Shown here: piece after piece, positions 11,117 through 22,664 of the stretch
How positions within the stretch are numbered: position 1 is the first letter of the stretch
How the letters are laid out: the number at the start of each line of letters is the position of its first letter
Source of the DNA: Doryteuthis pealeii
Taxonomy: Eukaryota > Mollusca > Cephalopoda > Myopsida > Loliginidae
DNA length: 64,000 nucleotides
Direction of reading: 5' to 3'
Assembly (NCBI GenBank): GCA_023376005.1
Contig: CM042139.1
Coordinates: 140,357,480 to 140,421,479, forward strand
Made by a program: the position numbers and the translations under genes
The notes under the pieces: model-generated
The model's input: only the letters and a program-made list of their open reading frames with translations
Told to the model about the DNA's origin: nothing
Database searches by the model: none

Positions 11117-11382
11117 CAAAATAAATCTGGCGGTATGTAAATCAAGAACATCATCAGCACAAACTATAACAACAACGACAAATAAATAAATGAATAAAAA
11201 TGGCGAGTTTTCTAAGAGTCCCCGCGGCAATAAAAAAAAAAACAATTGCTTGAGTATTGAATTGAGATCAATTGAAAAGGCAAGAGGATCACTGGGGTCG
11301 ACGGTAAAGAATGCATGAAATGAAAAACAAGGAACGAATTGATTTCGAAGACCAATATGTAAATTTCCTTCGGTTCGAAACA

Positions 11383-11757
<375 letters not shown>

Positions 11758-11759
11758 AC

Positions 11760-12354
11760 CATCATCAGGGCGATATTAGACAAACACAGCAATATATTAT
11801 GGTGATCTAGTGCTGGTATTTGTGAGGTTTATTTAAAAGTTGCCTACTTCTTGTGAATGTTTAGCAGGCTAGGCTTAGCCTAAAGTCTTCACTCTTTTCA
11901 TAGAGCAATTGCTAGCTAGTTATGGTAAGGTCGATCTTCTATTTCTGTTCTCTGTCAGAGATTGATGTGGTACATTTGACGTGCTGTGCGAGCTTGTAAT
12001 TTTGTCTGACAAACATTTGTAGGTTCAGCATGTTCCCAACATTTTTTCCCTAAGCGGTTAAAAACGAAGAGAATGGAATCGATACTCGTAATAATTTGAA
12101 GACGATTAATCCTCTTTACATTAGTTGGACGGTAGGAACTATTTAGTCTTGTAAAGACGATCTACATTGGGTATTCGATAATGCAAGTCGAGGGTAACAT
12201 GTAATTTACTATAAGCTCTGACATTTTAGTTGGAGGAGTGATAAATACTGCTAATACACCCTATTGCCAGGAAGGTGAATTAATCTTCACGTTACCCACC
12301 AATAACATGGGTCAGGGTAAATATTTGCACCTGTGTAAATGTAACATATTACCA

Positions 12355-12412
<58 letters not shown>

Positions 12413-12599
12413 GTATATATATATATGGACTCTCTCGTCAATTTTCGACGCATGAGTGTTCATCCAATGAACAACCAACGCAGTGTTTTTTTTTATAGTG
12501 GGGAAGACTTGTGTTGGACCATTCCGCACTTTTTGGCGCAGTCGATAGGAAATAATTGGTGCACAAAGAATGCCACAAATCCAATCAACGACTGACCTC
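11760..12599. other. Unassigned sequence with an AT array
   Basis: An AT array with a few G substitutions lies at 12,356-12,426. The rest is unassigned. Confidence 0.4.
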
Positions 12600-13170
<571 letters not shown>

Positions 13171-13218
13171 ACACAGACACACCCACACCCACACACACAC
13201 ACATACACACAGACACAC

Positions 13219-13299
<81 letters not shown>

Positions 13300-13387
13300 T
13301 GTGTGTGTGTGTGATTATATATATATGTGTGTGTGTTTAGGAGTACAAAAAACTAATATAATTATTTTGTCCCAGCCATATATATAC

Positions 13388-13419
<32 letters not shown>

Positions 13420-13425
13420 ATATAT
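13171..13425. repeat. Compound (AC)n/(AT)n/(GT)n microsatellites
   Basis: Alternating CA, AT and GT blocks with AT at 13,378-13,425, directly next to the hammerhead element. Confidence 0.95.
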
Positions 13426-13852
13426 AAGATTTTTGGATGTTTGTTCTTTTTTTATAGAAGCAAGTTGAACAAACTATTATCTACATTTCTGCTTGAAGGC
13501 AATTATAAATGCATGCATCGAATAAGATTCGATAATTATAGAAAATAATCTTGACAAGTAAATCCCGCAAAGGATGGCTCGCTATGCAGAACACCGTACA
13601 GACTGTTTCGACTTTATTAAGTCTCTTCAGCGATGTATACTAACGACTCCCCTCCGACAGGAATCGAAACCGGGACTTCACAGGCATAGTCAGAGACCAT
13701 ATCCGTTCGGCCGCCGGTACATAGCGAACAATCCCTGCGAAATTAACCTCGTCAATGATGATACTATTTATAATTGCCTTCAAGCGGAAATGTAGATAAT
13801 AGTTTGTTCAACTTGCTTCTATAAAAAAAGAACAAACATCCAAAAATCTTAT
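13426..13852 (-). mobile_element. Hammerhead-bearing element with long inverted ends (Penelope-like pseudo-LTR or retrozyme)
   Basis: Bases 13,426-13,510 and 13,770-13,852 are near-perfect inverted repeats, including GCTTGAAGGCAATTATAAAT at the left and its complement at the right. Between them on the minus strand lie a tRNA-like segment (CCGGTTTCGATTCC) and a hammerhead (13,591-13,636). Inverted terminal segments, a hammerhead and adjacent AT arrays fit Penelope-like pseudo-LTRs. No protein is encoded. A related element is at 22,402-22,675, and another inverted one at 58,885-59,545. Confidence 0.6.
13591..13636 (-). ncRNA. Type I hammerhead ribozyme motif
   Basis: Minus strand: stem I ACATCG with CGGTGT (six pairs, one G-U), CTGAAGA (plus 13,624-13,630), stem II GACTT/AAGTC with loop AATA, GAAA, then stem III ACA/TGT with loop GTC, and predicted cleavage after TGTA. 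All core positions fit the CUGANGA/GAAA consensus. Confidence 0.8.
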
Positions 13853-13979
13853 TCACTTCGCCGAAGAGCTAACGGCCGGGTTTGTTTACTAAATAAACGT
13901 CCACTTGCCTGCTATGGCAGGGGCGTTTAATAGTATCATCATTGACAAGGTTAATTTCGCAGGGATTGTTCGCTATGTA

Positions 13980-14045
13980 CCGGCGGCCGAACGGATATGG
14001 TCTCTGACTATGCCTGTGAAGTCCCGGTTTCGATTCCTGTCGGAG
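13980..14045 (+). promoter_or_regulatory. tRNA-like pol III boxes upstream of a hammerhead
   Basis: GGCCGAACGGATATGGTCTC resembles the D-arm of Ser/Leu tRNAs, and CCGGTTTCGATTCCTG resembles a B box with one extra T. The spacing is tRNA-like, but the T stem pairs poorly. The same arrangement occurs inverted at 13,665-13,730. An internal pol III promoter is inference. Confidence 0.4.
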
Positions 14046-14060
14046 GGGAGTCGTTAGTAT

Positions 14061-14104
14061 ACATCGCTGAAGAGACAATAAAGTCGAAACAGTCTGTACG
14101 GTGT
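14061..14104 (+). ncRNA. Type I hammerhead ribozyme motif
   Basis: Stem I ACATCG/CGGTGT, CTGAAGA at 14,067-14,073, stem II GAC/GTC with loop AATAAA, GAAA at 14,086-14,089, stem III ACA/TGT. Compared with its inverted partner, three bases of stem II are missing, leaving three pairs, so activity may be weaker. Confidence 0.72.
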
Positions 14105-14203
14105 TCTGCATAGCGAGCCATCCTTTGCGGGATTTACTTGTCAAGATTATTTTCTATAATTATCGAGTCTTATTCGATGCATGCATTTATAATTGCCTTC
14201 AAG

Positions 14204-14206
14204 CGG

Positions 14207-14270
<64 letters not shown>
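14204..14270. repeat. (AT)n(AG)n microsatellite
   Basis: AT repeats followed by about 13 AG units. Confidence 0.95.
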
Positions 14271-14274
14271 CAAT

Positions 14275-14315
14275 CTACAGACGCGCGTTTCGGGGTTTAC
14301 CCCTCATCAGTGCAG
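14275..14315 (-). ncRNA. Type I hammerhead ribozyme motif with palindromic stem III
   Basis: Minus strand: CTGATGA (plus 14,304-14,310), stem II GGGG/CCCC with loop TAAA, GAAA, stem III ACGCGCGT then C. Stem I CTGCA pairs with TGTAG (one G-U). ACGCGCGT is self-complementary over eight bases with no room for a loop, which points to a dimeric fold. Confidence 0.78.
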
Positions 14316-14319
14316 CTAT

Positions 14320-14360
14320 ACTTAGACACCTTGTTTCGACATATCACGTCTTTTCAGTAT
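14320..14360 (-). ncRNA. Degenerate hammerhead motif
   Basis: Minus strand: CTGAAAA instead of CTGANGA, stem II GAC/GTC around GTGATAT, then GAAAC and GGTGTC. The essential G after N7 is A, so it should be inactive. It lies 5 bp from the preceding motif in tandem orientation. Confidence 0.55.
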
Positions 14361-14395
14361 GGCTAGACATCCTTTCGTAATTCGTAATATATTCG

Positions 14396-14397
<2 letters not shown>

Positions 14398-14446
<49 letters not shown>

Positions 14447-14492
14447 ATATTACGAATATATACACATATAAATGTGTGTATATATATAAATG

Positions 14493-14527
<35 letters not shown>

Positions 14528-14536
14528 TATATATAC

Positions 14537-14583
<47 letters not shown>

Positions 14584-14600
14584 TATATATATTAATAAGT
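14398..14600. repeat. AT-rich microsatellite block
   Basis: Several AT arrays with an internal ATATTCGTAAT/ATTACGAATAT inverted pair at 14,375-14,460. Confidence 0.9.
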
Positions 14601-14603
14601 CAT

Positions 14604-14645
14604 CCACAGACACGTGTTTCGGCATATCATGCCTCTTCAGTGTGG
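14604..14645 (-). ncRNA. Type I hammerhead ribozyme motif with palindromic stem III
   Basis: Minus strand: stem I CCACA/TGTGG (five perfect pairs), CTGAAGA (plus 14,634-14,640), stem II GGCAT/ATGCC with loop GAT, GAAA, stem III ACACGTGT, cleavage triplet GTC. ACACGTGT is the same palindrome as in the motif at 649-694. Confidence 0.85.
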
Positions 14646-14695
14646 CTAGACACAACTATCCTTGGGTAGGTTTCGATCTCAGACTGACCGCATGG

Positions 14696-14697
<2 letters not shown>

Positions 14698-14746
<49 letters not shown>

Positions 14747-14857
14747 ATCCTTTGTTAGTATTGGAGAAATGAGAGTAAAGTACTCGATTACTTTTGTAAG
14801 TGCTGTATTTATCTATTATAGTGTACAATACATTTAAGGTGCAATTACTACCATTGG

Positions 14858-14918
<61 letters not shown>
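14698..14918. repeat. Two (AT)n arrays
   Basis: Arrays at 14,698-14,741 and 14,860-14,918 with unassigned sequence between. Confidence 0.93.
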
Positions 14919-14919
<1 letters not shown>

Positions 14920-15727
14920 CATACGAGTATTGAAGCATTATATTATTATTCTAGAATATCTAGAAAAAAGGATTGATATTTACAATGTTGCATTTTCTTC
15001 CTTTAACATTATGTATAAGATGTATGAAGCAAATCTCTCGTAAAACACTCTCCCCACTCTTTCCCGTCCGTTCAGTTTGACTTGGAATGCAACCTAACTC
15101 CAAAACTACTTGGCAAAGGATCATATAGGGACTTAACAAGGAGACACGTTTATACTCTCATTAAAAGATAGTAATTTTCAAGATAGGATTGCTGATGCTG
15201 GTCTGAACCCAATTCCAATCCCTGCTGACGCAGTAATTCTATGACCCAGTCAGTAATTGCATGCTCACCGCCACCAATAGATGAATAACCTATTGTCAGA
15301 TCTAATACGCCAAATCTCGTTGACTTTGTCCGGCGCGCCATAATGGCATGCACTTCTCTCGTGTTATTGTTGGGATCCAGTGAGGAAATAATAAAATAAC
15401 ATAAGTTATTTTAACCTGATTCAATCTATAGACAAATGTCTGTCTTTGCTTCCTTTCATATTAACATACTCTGGTTTGTAAACTGTTATCGAATAGTTGT
15501 CTGTTTGATATGAAATGGAAAAATTAATTCCAGAAGTTATTGAATTTTAAAGCTGAAGAATAAGAAGGGATGAATGCGGACAGTGAATGAAAAAATAAAG
15601 GTTATTACGTACCTAAATATATAGCCAGAAAATATGTAATAGGTAAGATACTATACTGTTCACATATTTTTATTATCAATGCACACACATACACAAACAC
15701 ACACATTAATTATATATTATATACACA
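14919..15727. other. Unassigned sequence
   Basis: A 67-codon minus-strand frame at 15,150-15,353 has no recognisable motif. No gene is called. Confidence 0.4.
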
Positions 15728-16250
15728 CTAAAAGAAGTAACCGGTCCATAACTGGACAAAAATGGTTTTAGGAATACCAAGAAGTGAGAGAGAAAGTGGG
15801 AAGAGAGAAGTAAGAGATGTGGCAAGAGTAAATCATTTGGAAATAACTTTATTGTACACATGACAAAAATCTAAATTCAGATAGTAATTGATTCATGCGT
15901 AAAAGTGATAACGTGCATTCGTTTAGTTTATTTTCTCGTTACGCTTAAATATGTATAATTTTAAAAGAATTAAGAATTAAACATATGTCCTTTTATGTTG
16001 GTAAAGATTTCAAGTATTAATTCAAATGAAAATTATTCATTTATTCTATGAAAATGGATTTCTCTTTGTACTTACTTATAAAGAACCGTGAAGAGGTCTA
16101 CAAATCGATTGATATTTTATAATTGAATTATATCCTTTAATCAGTGAAAATTAGAAATTTAATTCCAAATTAGACACATATCAAGGTGTATTCGCGATTT
16201 AATGTTCAGTAACATCTCTTTTCTTAGTTATAAGTCGACACGTATACATA
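15728..16250 (-). mobile_element. Second Helitron-like copy, shorter
   Basis: On the minus strand it starts near ACGTGTCGACTTATAACT, parallel to 6,665-6,690, and shares GGATATAATT with it. It ends in a GTCC/GGAC hairpin (15,744-15,757) followed by TTAG and T, as the 1.5-kb copy does. It is about 0.5 kb, so internal lengths differ greatly while the ends are kept, typical of non-autonomous Helitrons. Confidence 0.55.
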
Positions 16251-16258
16251 CATATTCA

Positions 16259-16508
16259 CATGAGCAGGATGAGACACAAGGTCAATTTCTGAGGCGGAGC
16301 TTAACAGGTTTGAAATCAGTTTTCCTTCTCCGAGACTGGTTGCCTAACCAAGGTTAAAGAGCCCAGTCGGCACTACTATCTACCCAAAGCTGGAATGGGA
16401 ATACTTGGATACATGACTTTTCCAAATGTACTAGCACTATAGGAAATACAAACAGCTTCGTCCAACCGTGTCCAGTTCGTACGATGGTAAAGATTACACC
16501 AAGCACCG
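16259..16508 (-). mobile_element. tRNA-derived SINE (family A)
   Basis: Minus strand: head with GGTGCTTGGTGTAATC (A box-like), body CTCTTTAACCTTGGTTAGGC, and tail AAGCTCCGCCTCAGAAATTG then TGTGTCTCATCCTGCTCATG. It abuts the 5' end of the Helitron-like copy. Confidence 0.8.
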
Positions 16509-16596
16509 CCCCACGCATATATTAAAACAAACGCGACTTTATAGAAATAGAAGGTGCAAAACACAGTTGTGAGGTCAACAAAGACAGTGGAAGAAT

Positions 16597-16702
16597 ATTT
16601 GTTGGATTCACACCTATTTTCTGAGTTTATACATATCCAAGATACGATTATTTGTTGGATTCACACCTATTTTCTGAGTTTATACATATCCAAGATACGA
16701 TT
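16597..16702. repeat. 53-bp perfect tandem duplication
   Basis: The unit beginning ATTTGTTGGATTCACACC occurs twice back to back (16,597-16,649 and 16,650-16,702). It is also visible in the copies at 29,160-29,265 and 39,590-39,695. Confidence 0.9.
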
Positions 16703-16822
16703 ATTTATTAATTAACACGTTTTCCTTGAATTTCTATTAAGTTACCACACGTTACAACTAAACTTAATGTACCGCATAAAAAGGAATAAGACAAAAACTA
16801 AATCAGTTGTTTATTTCGATAA

Positions 16823-17001
16823 ATGATAATCTTGGGTCTGTCTTATTTTTCCGTGGTATAGCAAAAATCTGGTATTCAATTCCAAACAGTTAGACGCCTA
16901 CATCTCCATTTATTAAATGGAGATGTAGGCGTCTAACTGTTTGGAATTGAATACCAGATTGTTGCTATACCACGGAAAAATAACACAGACCCAAGATTAT
17001 C

Positions 17002-17005
<4 letters not shown>
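16823..17005. mobile_element. 183-bp foldback element (near-perfect hairpin)
   Basis: Arms of about 88 bases pair around a centre at 16,913 (CCATTTATTAAATGG). The only mismatches are small indels, such as CTGTCTTATT versus AATAACACAG and GCAAAAATC versus GATTGTTGC. The outer ends are ATGATAATCTTGGGTCTG. It looks like a MITE or solo foldback. Copies at 28,862-29,041 and 39,818-39,996 belong to the duplicated segments. Confidence 0.85.

Positions 17006-17006
<1 letters not shown>

Positions 17007-17062
<56 letters not shown>
17007..17062. repeat. (AT)n array
   Basis: Simple repeat between the foldback and the LINE fragment. Confidence 0.95.
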
Positions 17063-17066
<4 letters not shown>

Positions 17067-17079
17067 TCCATAAGAGCTT

Positions 17080-17659
17080 TTCCTACCCGCCTTAGCTAGT
17101 GTTTCACTCCAGAGCTCTTCTGAGTATTTTAACCGATCTTAAAAATTCTGTTGTTTGAATGCTCGATTCTTCCTCAGATTCACCCAGACTCTTTTGCGAA
17201 CCCATGCGGACCGTTCAAAGGGTAACAATTATCATTGGTACGACCTTAACCCTCATGTTGCACAGTTCTTTTAATTCTCTGGCAAGGTCCAAGTATTTAT
17301 CTATCTTCTTGTTTTCTTTGATTTTCACTATGTGCTCTGCTGGGACTACAGAATCCAAAACATGACAAGTTTTGTTTTCCTCGTTACTTAACAGTACATA
17401 TGGTCCCCTAGACGGAATTAGGTGATCCATTTGTATAGCAAAGTCCCTAAAAATGTTTGGACGGCTTCTGGTTTATGCACAACCAATTTAGTAGCATGGT
17501 GAAAATTCAATTTCTTGCACATTTCCCAATTGATCACATTTTCCACCCAGTTGTACCTAGCATTGTATTCCATTTGTGCTAGTCTGCTGTATTCGCATAT
17601 TATATAATAAACCGTTTCGTCTTTGTCTCCACACATCCTACACATGCTATTCCGTTGCA

Positions 17660-17660
<1 letters not shown>
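17080..17660 (-). pseudogene. LINE polyprotein C-terminal fragment, copy 2
   Basis: The minus strand encodes CRMCGDKDETVYYIICEYSR then WEMCKKLNFHHATKLVVHKP. After a frameshift near 17,430 it continues MDHLIPSRGPYVLL and KYLDLARELKELCNMRVKVV. This is the C-terminal region of a non-LTR retrotransposon protein with a CxxC motif, widely seen in invertebrates. It has at least one frameshift and a damaged end. It follows copy 1 tail to head across an (AAT)n tract. Confidence 0.75.

Positions 17661-17711
<51 letters not shown>
17660..17711. repeat. (TTA)n, probable LINE 3' tail
   Basis: On the minus strand this is (AAT)n directly after the 3' end of copy 1, as expected for a LINE with a microsatellite tail. 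Confidence 0.9.
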
Positions 17712-17734
17712 TACTCCTTTTGAGTTTTCACATC

Positions 17735-18540
17735 AGCATTAGCTGATGGTCTTTCACTGGAGTCTGAGTGACAGCAAGTCTCCTCAGGTCTCCAGGACTC
17801 TTCTGAGTATTCTGGCAGATTGCAGCAGTGCAGTGTTCTGAATGGTTTCAATCCTTCTTCTGATTTCCAAACTTTCCAGACCCTTTTCCAATCCTTTTGG
17901 GACTGTTCCAAGTGCACCAACTACAATTGGTATCACTTTCACTTTAATATTCCATAACCTTTTCAGTTCTCTGGCAAGGTCCAGATATTTATCCGTTTTT
18001 TCATTTTCCTTTAGCTTCACCCTGTGATCTGCGGCCAGTTGACAAGTTCTTTCTTTTTTGTTTATCAACACTAGGTCTGGTCTTCTTGCTGGGATAAGGT
18101 GATCTGTTTTTATTTCAAAGTCCCAGAGAATTTTATGCGTTTCGTTCACAACAGATTCTGGTTTATGCATATACCATTTTGTTGTATGGTCAAAATTTAA
18201 TTTTTTGCATAATTCCCGGAGGATCACCTTCCCAGCCCAGTCGTTTCTAGTTTTGTATTCTCGTTGTGCTAGTTTGCTACATCGCAGAGTATATGGTTTA
18301 CAGTCTCATCTCTATTACCGCAAAGTCTACATTTACTATTTTGTTGGGTCTTATCAATTTTCGCTTTGATATAGTTTGTCCTTAATGGATTATTTTGTGC
18401 AGCAATTATAAGTGATTCAGTTTCTCTTTTGAGGTTTCCCTTTCTTAACCATGTCCAAGTCTTTCCATGTGCAACCTCTTCTATTTGTCGTTTGAAGCGT
18501 CCATATAATTGTTTTTCTTGCCAATTTTTTTCTAGTCTTT
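17735..18540 (-). pseudogene. LINE polyprotein C-terminal fragment, copy 1
   Basis: Minus strand: KCRLCGNRDETVNHI (frame-shifted part near 18,320), then a 147-codon frame ending at 17,784 with ELCKKLNFDHTTKWYMHKPE, DHLIPARRPDLVLINKKERT, KYLDLARELKRLWNIKVKVI and ARILRRVLET. Compared with relatives it lacks a short segment after ERTC. A stop, about 70 bp of 3' UTR and an (AAT)n tail follow. The upstream part has several frameshifts, so it is dead. Confidence 0.8.
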
Positions 18541-18544
18541 ATAA

Positions 18545-18545
<1 letters not shown>

Positions 18546-18602
<57 letters not shown>

Positions 18603-18603
18603 T
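18546..18603. repeat. (TTA)n microsatellite
   Basis: About 18 units. Confidence 0.96.
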
Positions 18604-18604
18604 A

Positions 18605-19695
<1,091 letters not shown>

Positions 19696-19699
19696 TATA

Positions 19700-20414
19700 T
19701 ATCGCTTAGCCCATTTACCGGTAGCAAGCCATATCAAAATTATGTAGACTTTGTCACAATTTATCTCTCTACTGTTAGATGAATATTTTTCAAATTGGTG
19801 CCATATGGTAGCACACATATTTCAGTGATCCTAAATACCCAGCTTTCGTCGCGCTAAAATTATTGTTACGTTCACTCACTACTATAGACAGTAAACGAAA
19901 AGTTAAAGACTATAAATTTTAAACATTTAAAAGGCAATCTATCAACCATATTGGCCAGTACGGAAATTTAAAAAAACAATCAATTTATCTTATATTCCTT
20001 TTACTATTGTATGTGTAATTTTGGTCCTGAATGTCTGAAATGTGGATTTGTTTTGAGATTTATTCCATATTGATTTGTGACTCAGAAAACTTTTATGAAT
20101 CATCAATGACACCATCGTAATTCTTTAAGTAGAAAGCAATAGATATTTTCCAGATCAATATGTTTTCTGTTTATTTATAGTAGACGAAGAAGTCTTTATA
20201 TCATGAAATTTCCTAAGTCCGGTTGAATACATCACAAAAAATGTGGATGTGAAACAGAGGGAGATATAGATTTAAGTTACTTTTGCAATCATGGAGAAAT
20301 TCTAACTGGACTCGAAACCTAGTCTCTGGATCTTGTTGGATATACGTAACAATTTTCAGCTATTGAGCATATAACAATTATATGTTTGCATTTACTCAAC
20401 CCCTTCTCCACATG
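19700..20414. other. Unassigned sequence
   Basis: Nothing recognised on either strand. Confidence 0.4.
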
Positions 20415-20570
20415 TGGGAGTCCTTGTGGCGTAGTGTCTAACATGTTGGATTGCGACATCGTAGTAAGCGAGTTATAATTATATTCACATCCGAATGAGT
20501 ATACTTGGGAAATATATAAACCCTCTTATCATCCAGCTATGGGTTAAATTGTACCACCAGTCTTCTTCTA
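20415..20570 (+). mobile_element. tRNA-derived SINE (family B)
   Basis: The head GTCCTTGTGGCGTAGTGTC carries an A box-like TGGCGTAGTG. It is followed by CATCGTAGTAAGCGAGTT (degraded B box side) and the family-B tail CCAGCTATGGGTTAAATTGT. Confidence 0.75.
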
Positions 20571-20689
20571 TAAGGATAGCTTTGTTATTAAGTAACCCAA
20601 AAAGATTGATATATCATTTAAACAAAGATATCAGCATTGTAAATTACAAGAAAACAAAATCACCGTTACGTGTTGAATTCAATACAATG

Positions 20690-20905
20690 TCATTTTTAAA
20701 ACTGAGTACACAATTTTCCCTCTTCTTGACTGGTTTTCTTGCCAGGGTAGAAATATAGTATTCTACTATTTACATATAACTGTGGGAGAAGAGATATTTT
20801 TCGTGTCTCCTCAAAGCCATTAGCGCAATATGAAATGAAAACAGCTTTGCCTAGGATTTGAACTCGGGTTGTCGATTTCATTTTCTTCCTACAATGACCA
20901 TTTCG
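20690..20905 (-). mobile_element. tRNA-derived SINE (family A), tail truncated
   Basis: Minus-strand blocks: CCCGAGTTCAAATCC (B box), GCGCTAATGGCTTTGAGGAG and CCAGTCAAGAAGAGGGAAAA. Confidence 0.75.
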
Positions 20906-21109
20906 GTAAGAGGGTGACTTTCTATGTATCAGTATTATCTAATTTCACACGAGCAAAACTGAGACACACTAAAAATATTCAAGCTTATACAAGGGTAATT
21001 TTGTTTCATAATAATAATAGATATGAAGATTGATTTTAACAACTCATCTAGGATTATGTTATGTGTAGATGTTACGGAATCTCGTCTATTGTATGTTCAA
21101 ACATTGTCC

Positions 21110-21385
21110 TGCTTAATGTCCAATGGTTATCATTGTGGAAAATGGACAAAGCAAACAGAGTTCAAATCCTACATGAGACTGTTTGCATTTCCCATTGCAA
21201 TAATACCTTTGAGAAATGTATGAATCCAAGTATTCCGCTTCCTAATCTGGGTAAATAATAAGGCAGATTGGGTATTTAACCTTGGCATGACAATCAGTCA
21301 AGAAGAAGGAAAAGTATGAATTCGACTTACAAGTTGACCTTGTGTCATATTCTATTCCTGTGGAGAGTTTGGGTAAATATATATT
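21110..21385 (+). mobile_element. tRNA-derived SINE (family A)
   Basis: Head with the B box GAGTTCAAATCC, body TTAACCTTGGCATGACAATC and tail TTGACCTTGTGTCATATTC. Compared with the copy at 44,100-44,390 it lacks about 18 bp near 21,320 (after GAATTC), which is the largest difference between these two copies. Confidence 0.75.
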
Positions 21386-21494
21386 TTACGTTCATATACA
21401 CATTTTTGTATATTTGTTTCTCAATCTTTTAGTTATTTAAAGATTCATACTATCCTATTGAATAGGAATTATTTTTTAATATATCTATTTGACC

Positions 21495-21620
21495 CATAGA
21501 TGGTTCTCTAACATGTATTACCACTACGGATTAAAGTGTTTCTGAGAATATGGCAATAAAGAAAACTCTATTCTTCCGAGGTCTCCATCAAATGCAGTAT
21601 AGTTTCATTTATTGGAAATA
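21495..21620 (-). mobile_element. Dispersed repeat, family D
   Basis: GACCCATAGATGG, TATTACCACTACGGATTAAA and GAGAATATGGCAATAAAG match the family-D order. Confidence 0.5.
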
Positions 21621-22340
21621 AAGAATAACCCTCTATGACATTAGAATCTTGTTGACCTCAATTGCTTTATTGGAAAAGTATCTATAAAAAGTATATATAA
21701 AGTATTTATAAATTAAATCAAAATCTCCAGACAAAAATAACGATTTCTCACGAGAAAATATTTACAAAATCAGAAGGGTCAATTCTTAGAAATGTCAAAC
21801 TTATCAACATCATTAAAGCGTGGTGCACAGCACGGATTTATTTACCTATTGGCCATAAAAATAGATAAGTCCACTAGACAACACCAAAATCAGCAAACCG
21901 CTGGTTAATCTAAGTTTTTGTTGGCAAGCTAAAAACTATGTTGTTCATGTACAGGAGTCCCTTGGAGAACGTGTCTGATGAGTTCGTCATTACTTCCCTA
22001 GCAATGTCCAGCAACTGTTACGTTAATCTAATGAAAATCACAATAAATAAATATCAATTTCTTACGGCGGAATATTAATAATAGAAATGTACGGAGAAGT
22101 GGTGCCGTTTATGGGACGCTTAATTGATACTCTAAGCATTACGAGACATTAAAGGATGAAATGATAAAAAACACAGAGAAAGGAAAACATTACATCCGTA
22201 TATCCTAATCGAAGTAGTGAACATCAATTGGGAAAGCAAAAGTATCTTGCATAAAACAATGGTCAAATATTGAAATTCTTAACGCTATGGCACTAATGAT
22301 AATGAGTCACACTTTTCCAAAGTTCTAGAGACCCCCCACA
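21621..22340. other. Unassigned sequence
   Basis: No gene or repeat ends recognised; a short CA run is at 22,335-22,350. Confidence 0.4.
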
Positions 22341-22401
22341 CACACACACATTTATATTATATATATATATATTATATATATATATATATTATATTATTAT
22401 T

Positions 22402-22664
22402 TATATTTTTGCTTGAAGGCAATTAACAATGCGTATATCGCATAGAATTCGATAACTATAGAAAATAATCATGACAAGTGAATCTCGACAAGGAACTGTT
22501 CGGTGTGTAGAACATCGTACAGACTGTTTCAACTTTATTAAGTCTCATCAGCGATGTATTCTACACAGAAATCGAACTTGTAATTGCATTCAAGCAAACA
22601 ATATAAATAATAATATATACTTTATTCAACAATGCTTCTAAAAATGTTTAAAAACATGCAAAAT

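Larger units (their letters stand above)
13853..14206 (+). mobile_element. Second hammerhead element copy, inverted to the first
   Basis: The segment 13,925-14,206 is the reverse complement of 13,491-13,765 with few changes, so the two copies form a head-to-head pair of about 0.75 kb. An extra segment at 13,853-13,925 contains TGCCTGCTATGGCAGG. The tRNA-like part (TGGCCGAGTGG-type GGCCGAACGG, then CCGGTTTCGATTCC) lies at about 13,980-14,040, upstream of the hammerhead. Confidence 0.6.

Noticed and set aside
11140..11165. Minus-strand CTGATGATGTTC and a similar CTGATGATGG at 11,760
   Set aside because: No stem II or GAAA within range, so chance matches to a 7-mer.
15150..15353. 67-codon minus-strand frame
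   Set aside because: No recognisable motif, no splice or start context, and no support from the copies, where indels disrupt it.
21970..22000. CTGATGAGTTCGTCATT
   Set aside because: It has the first core box only; no GAAA and no stems follow.
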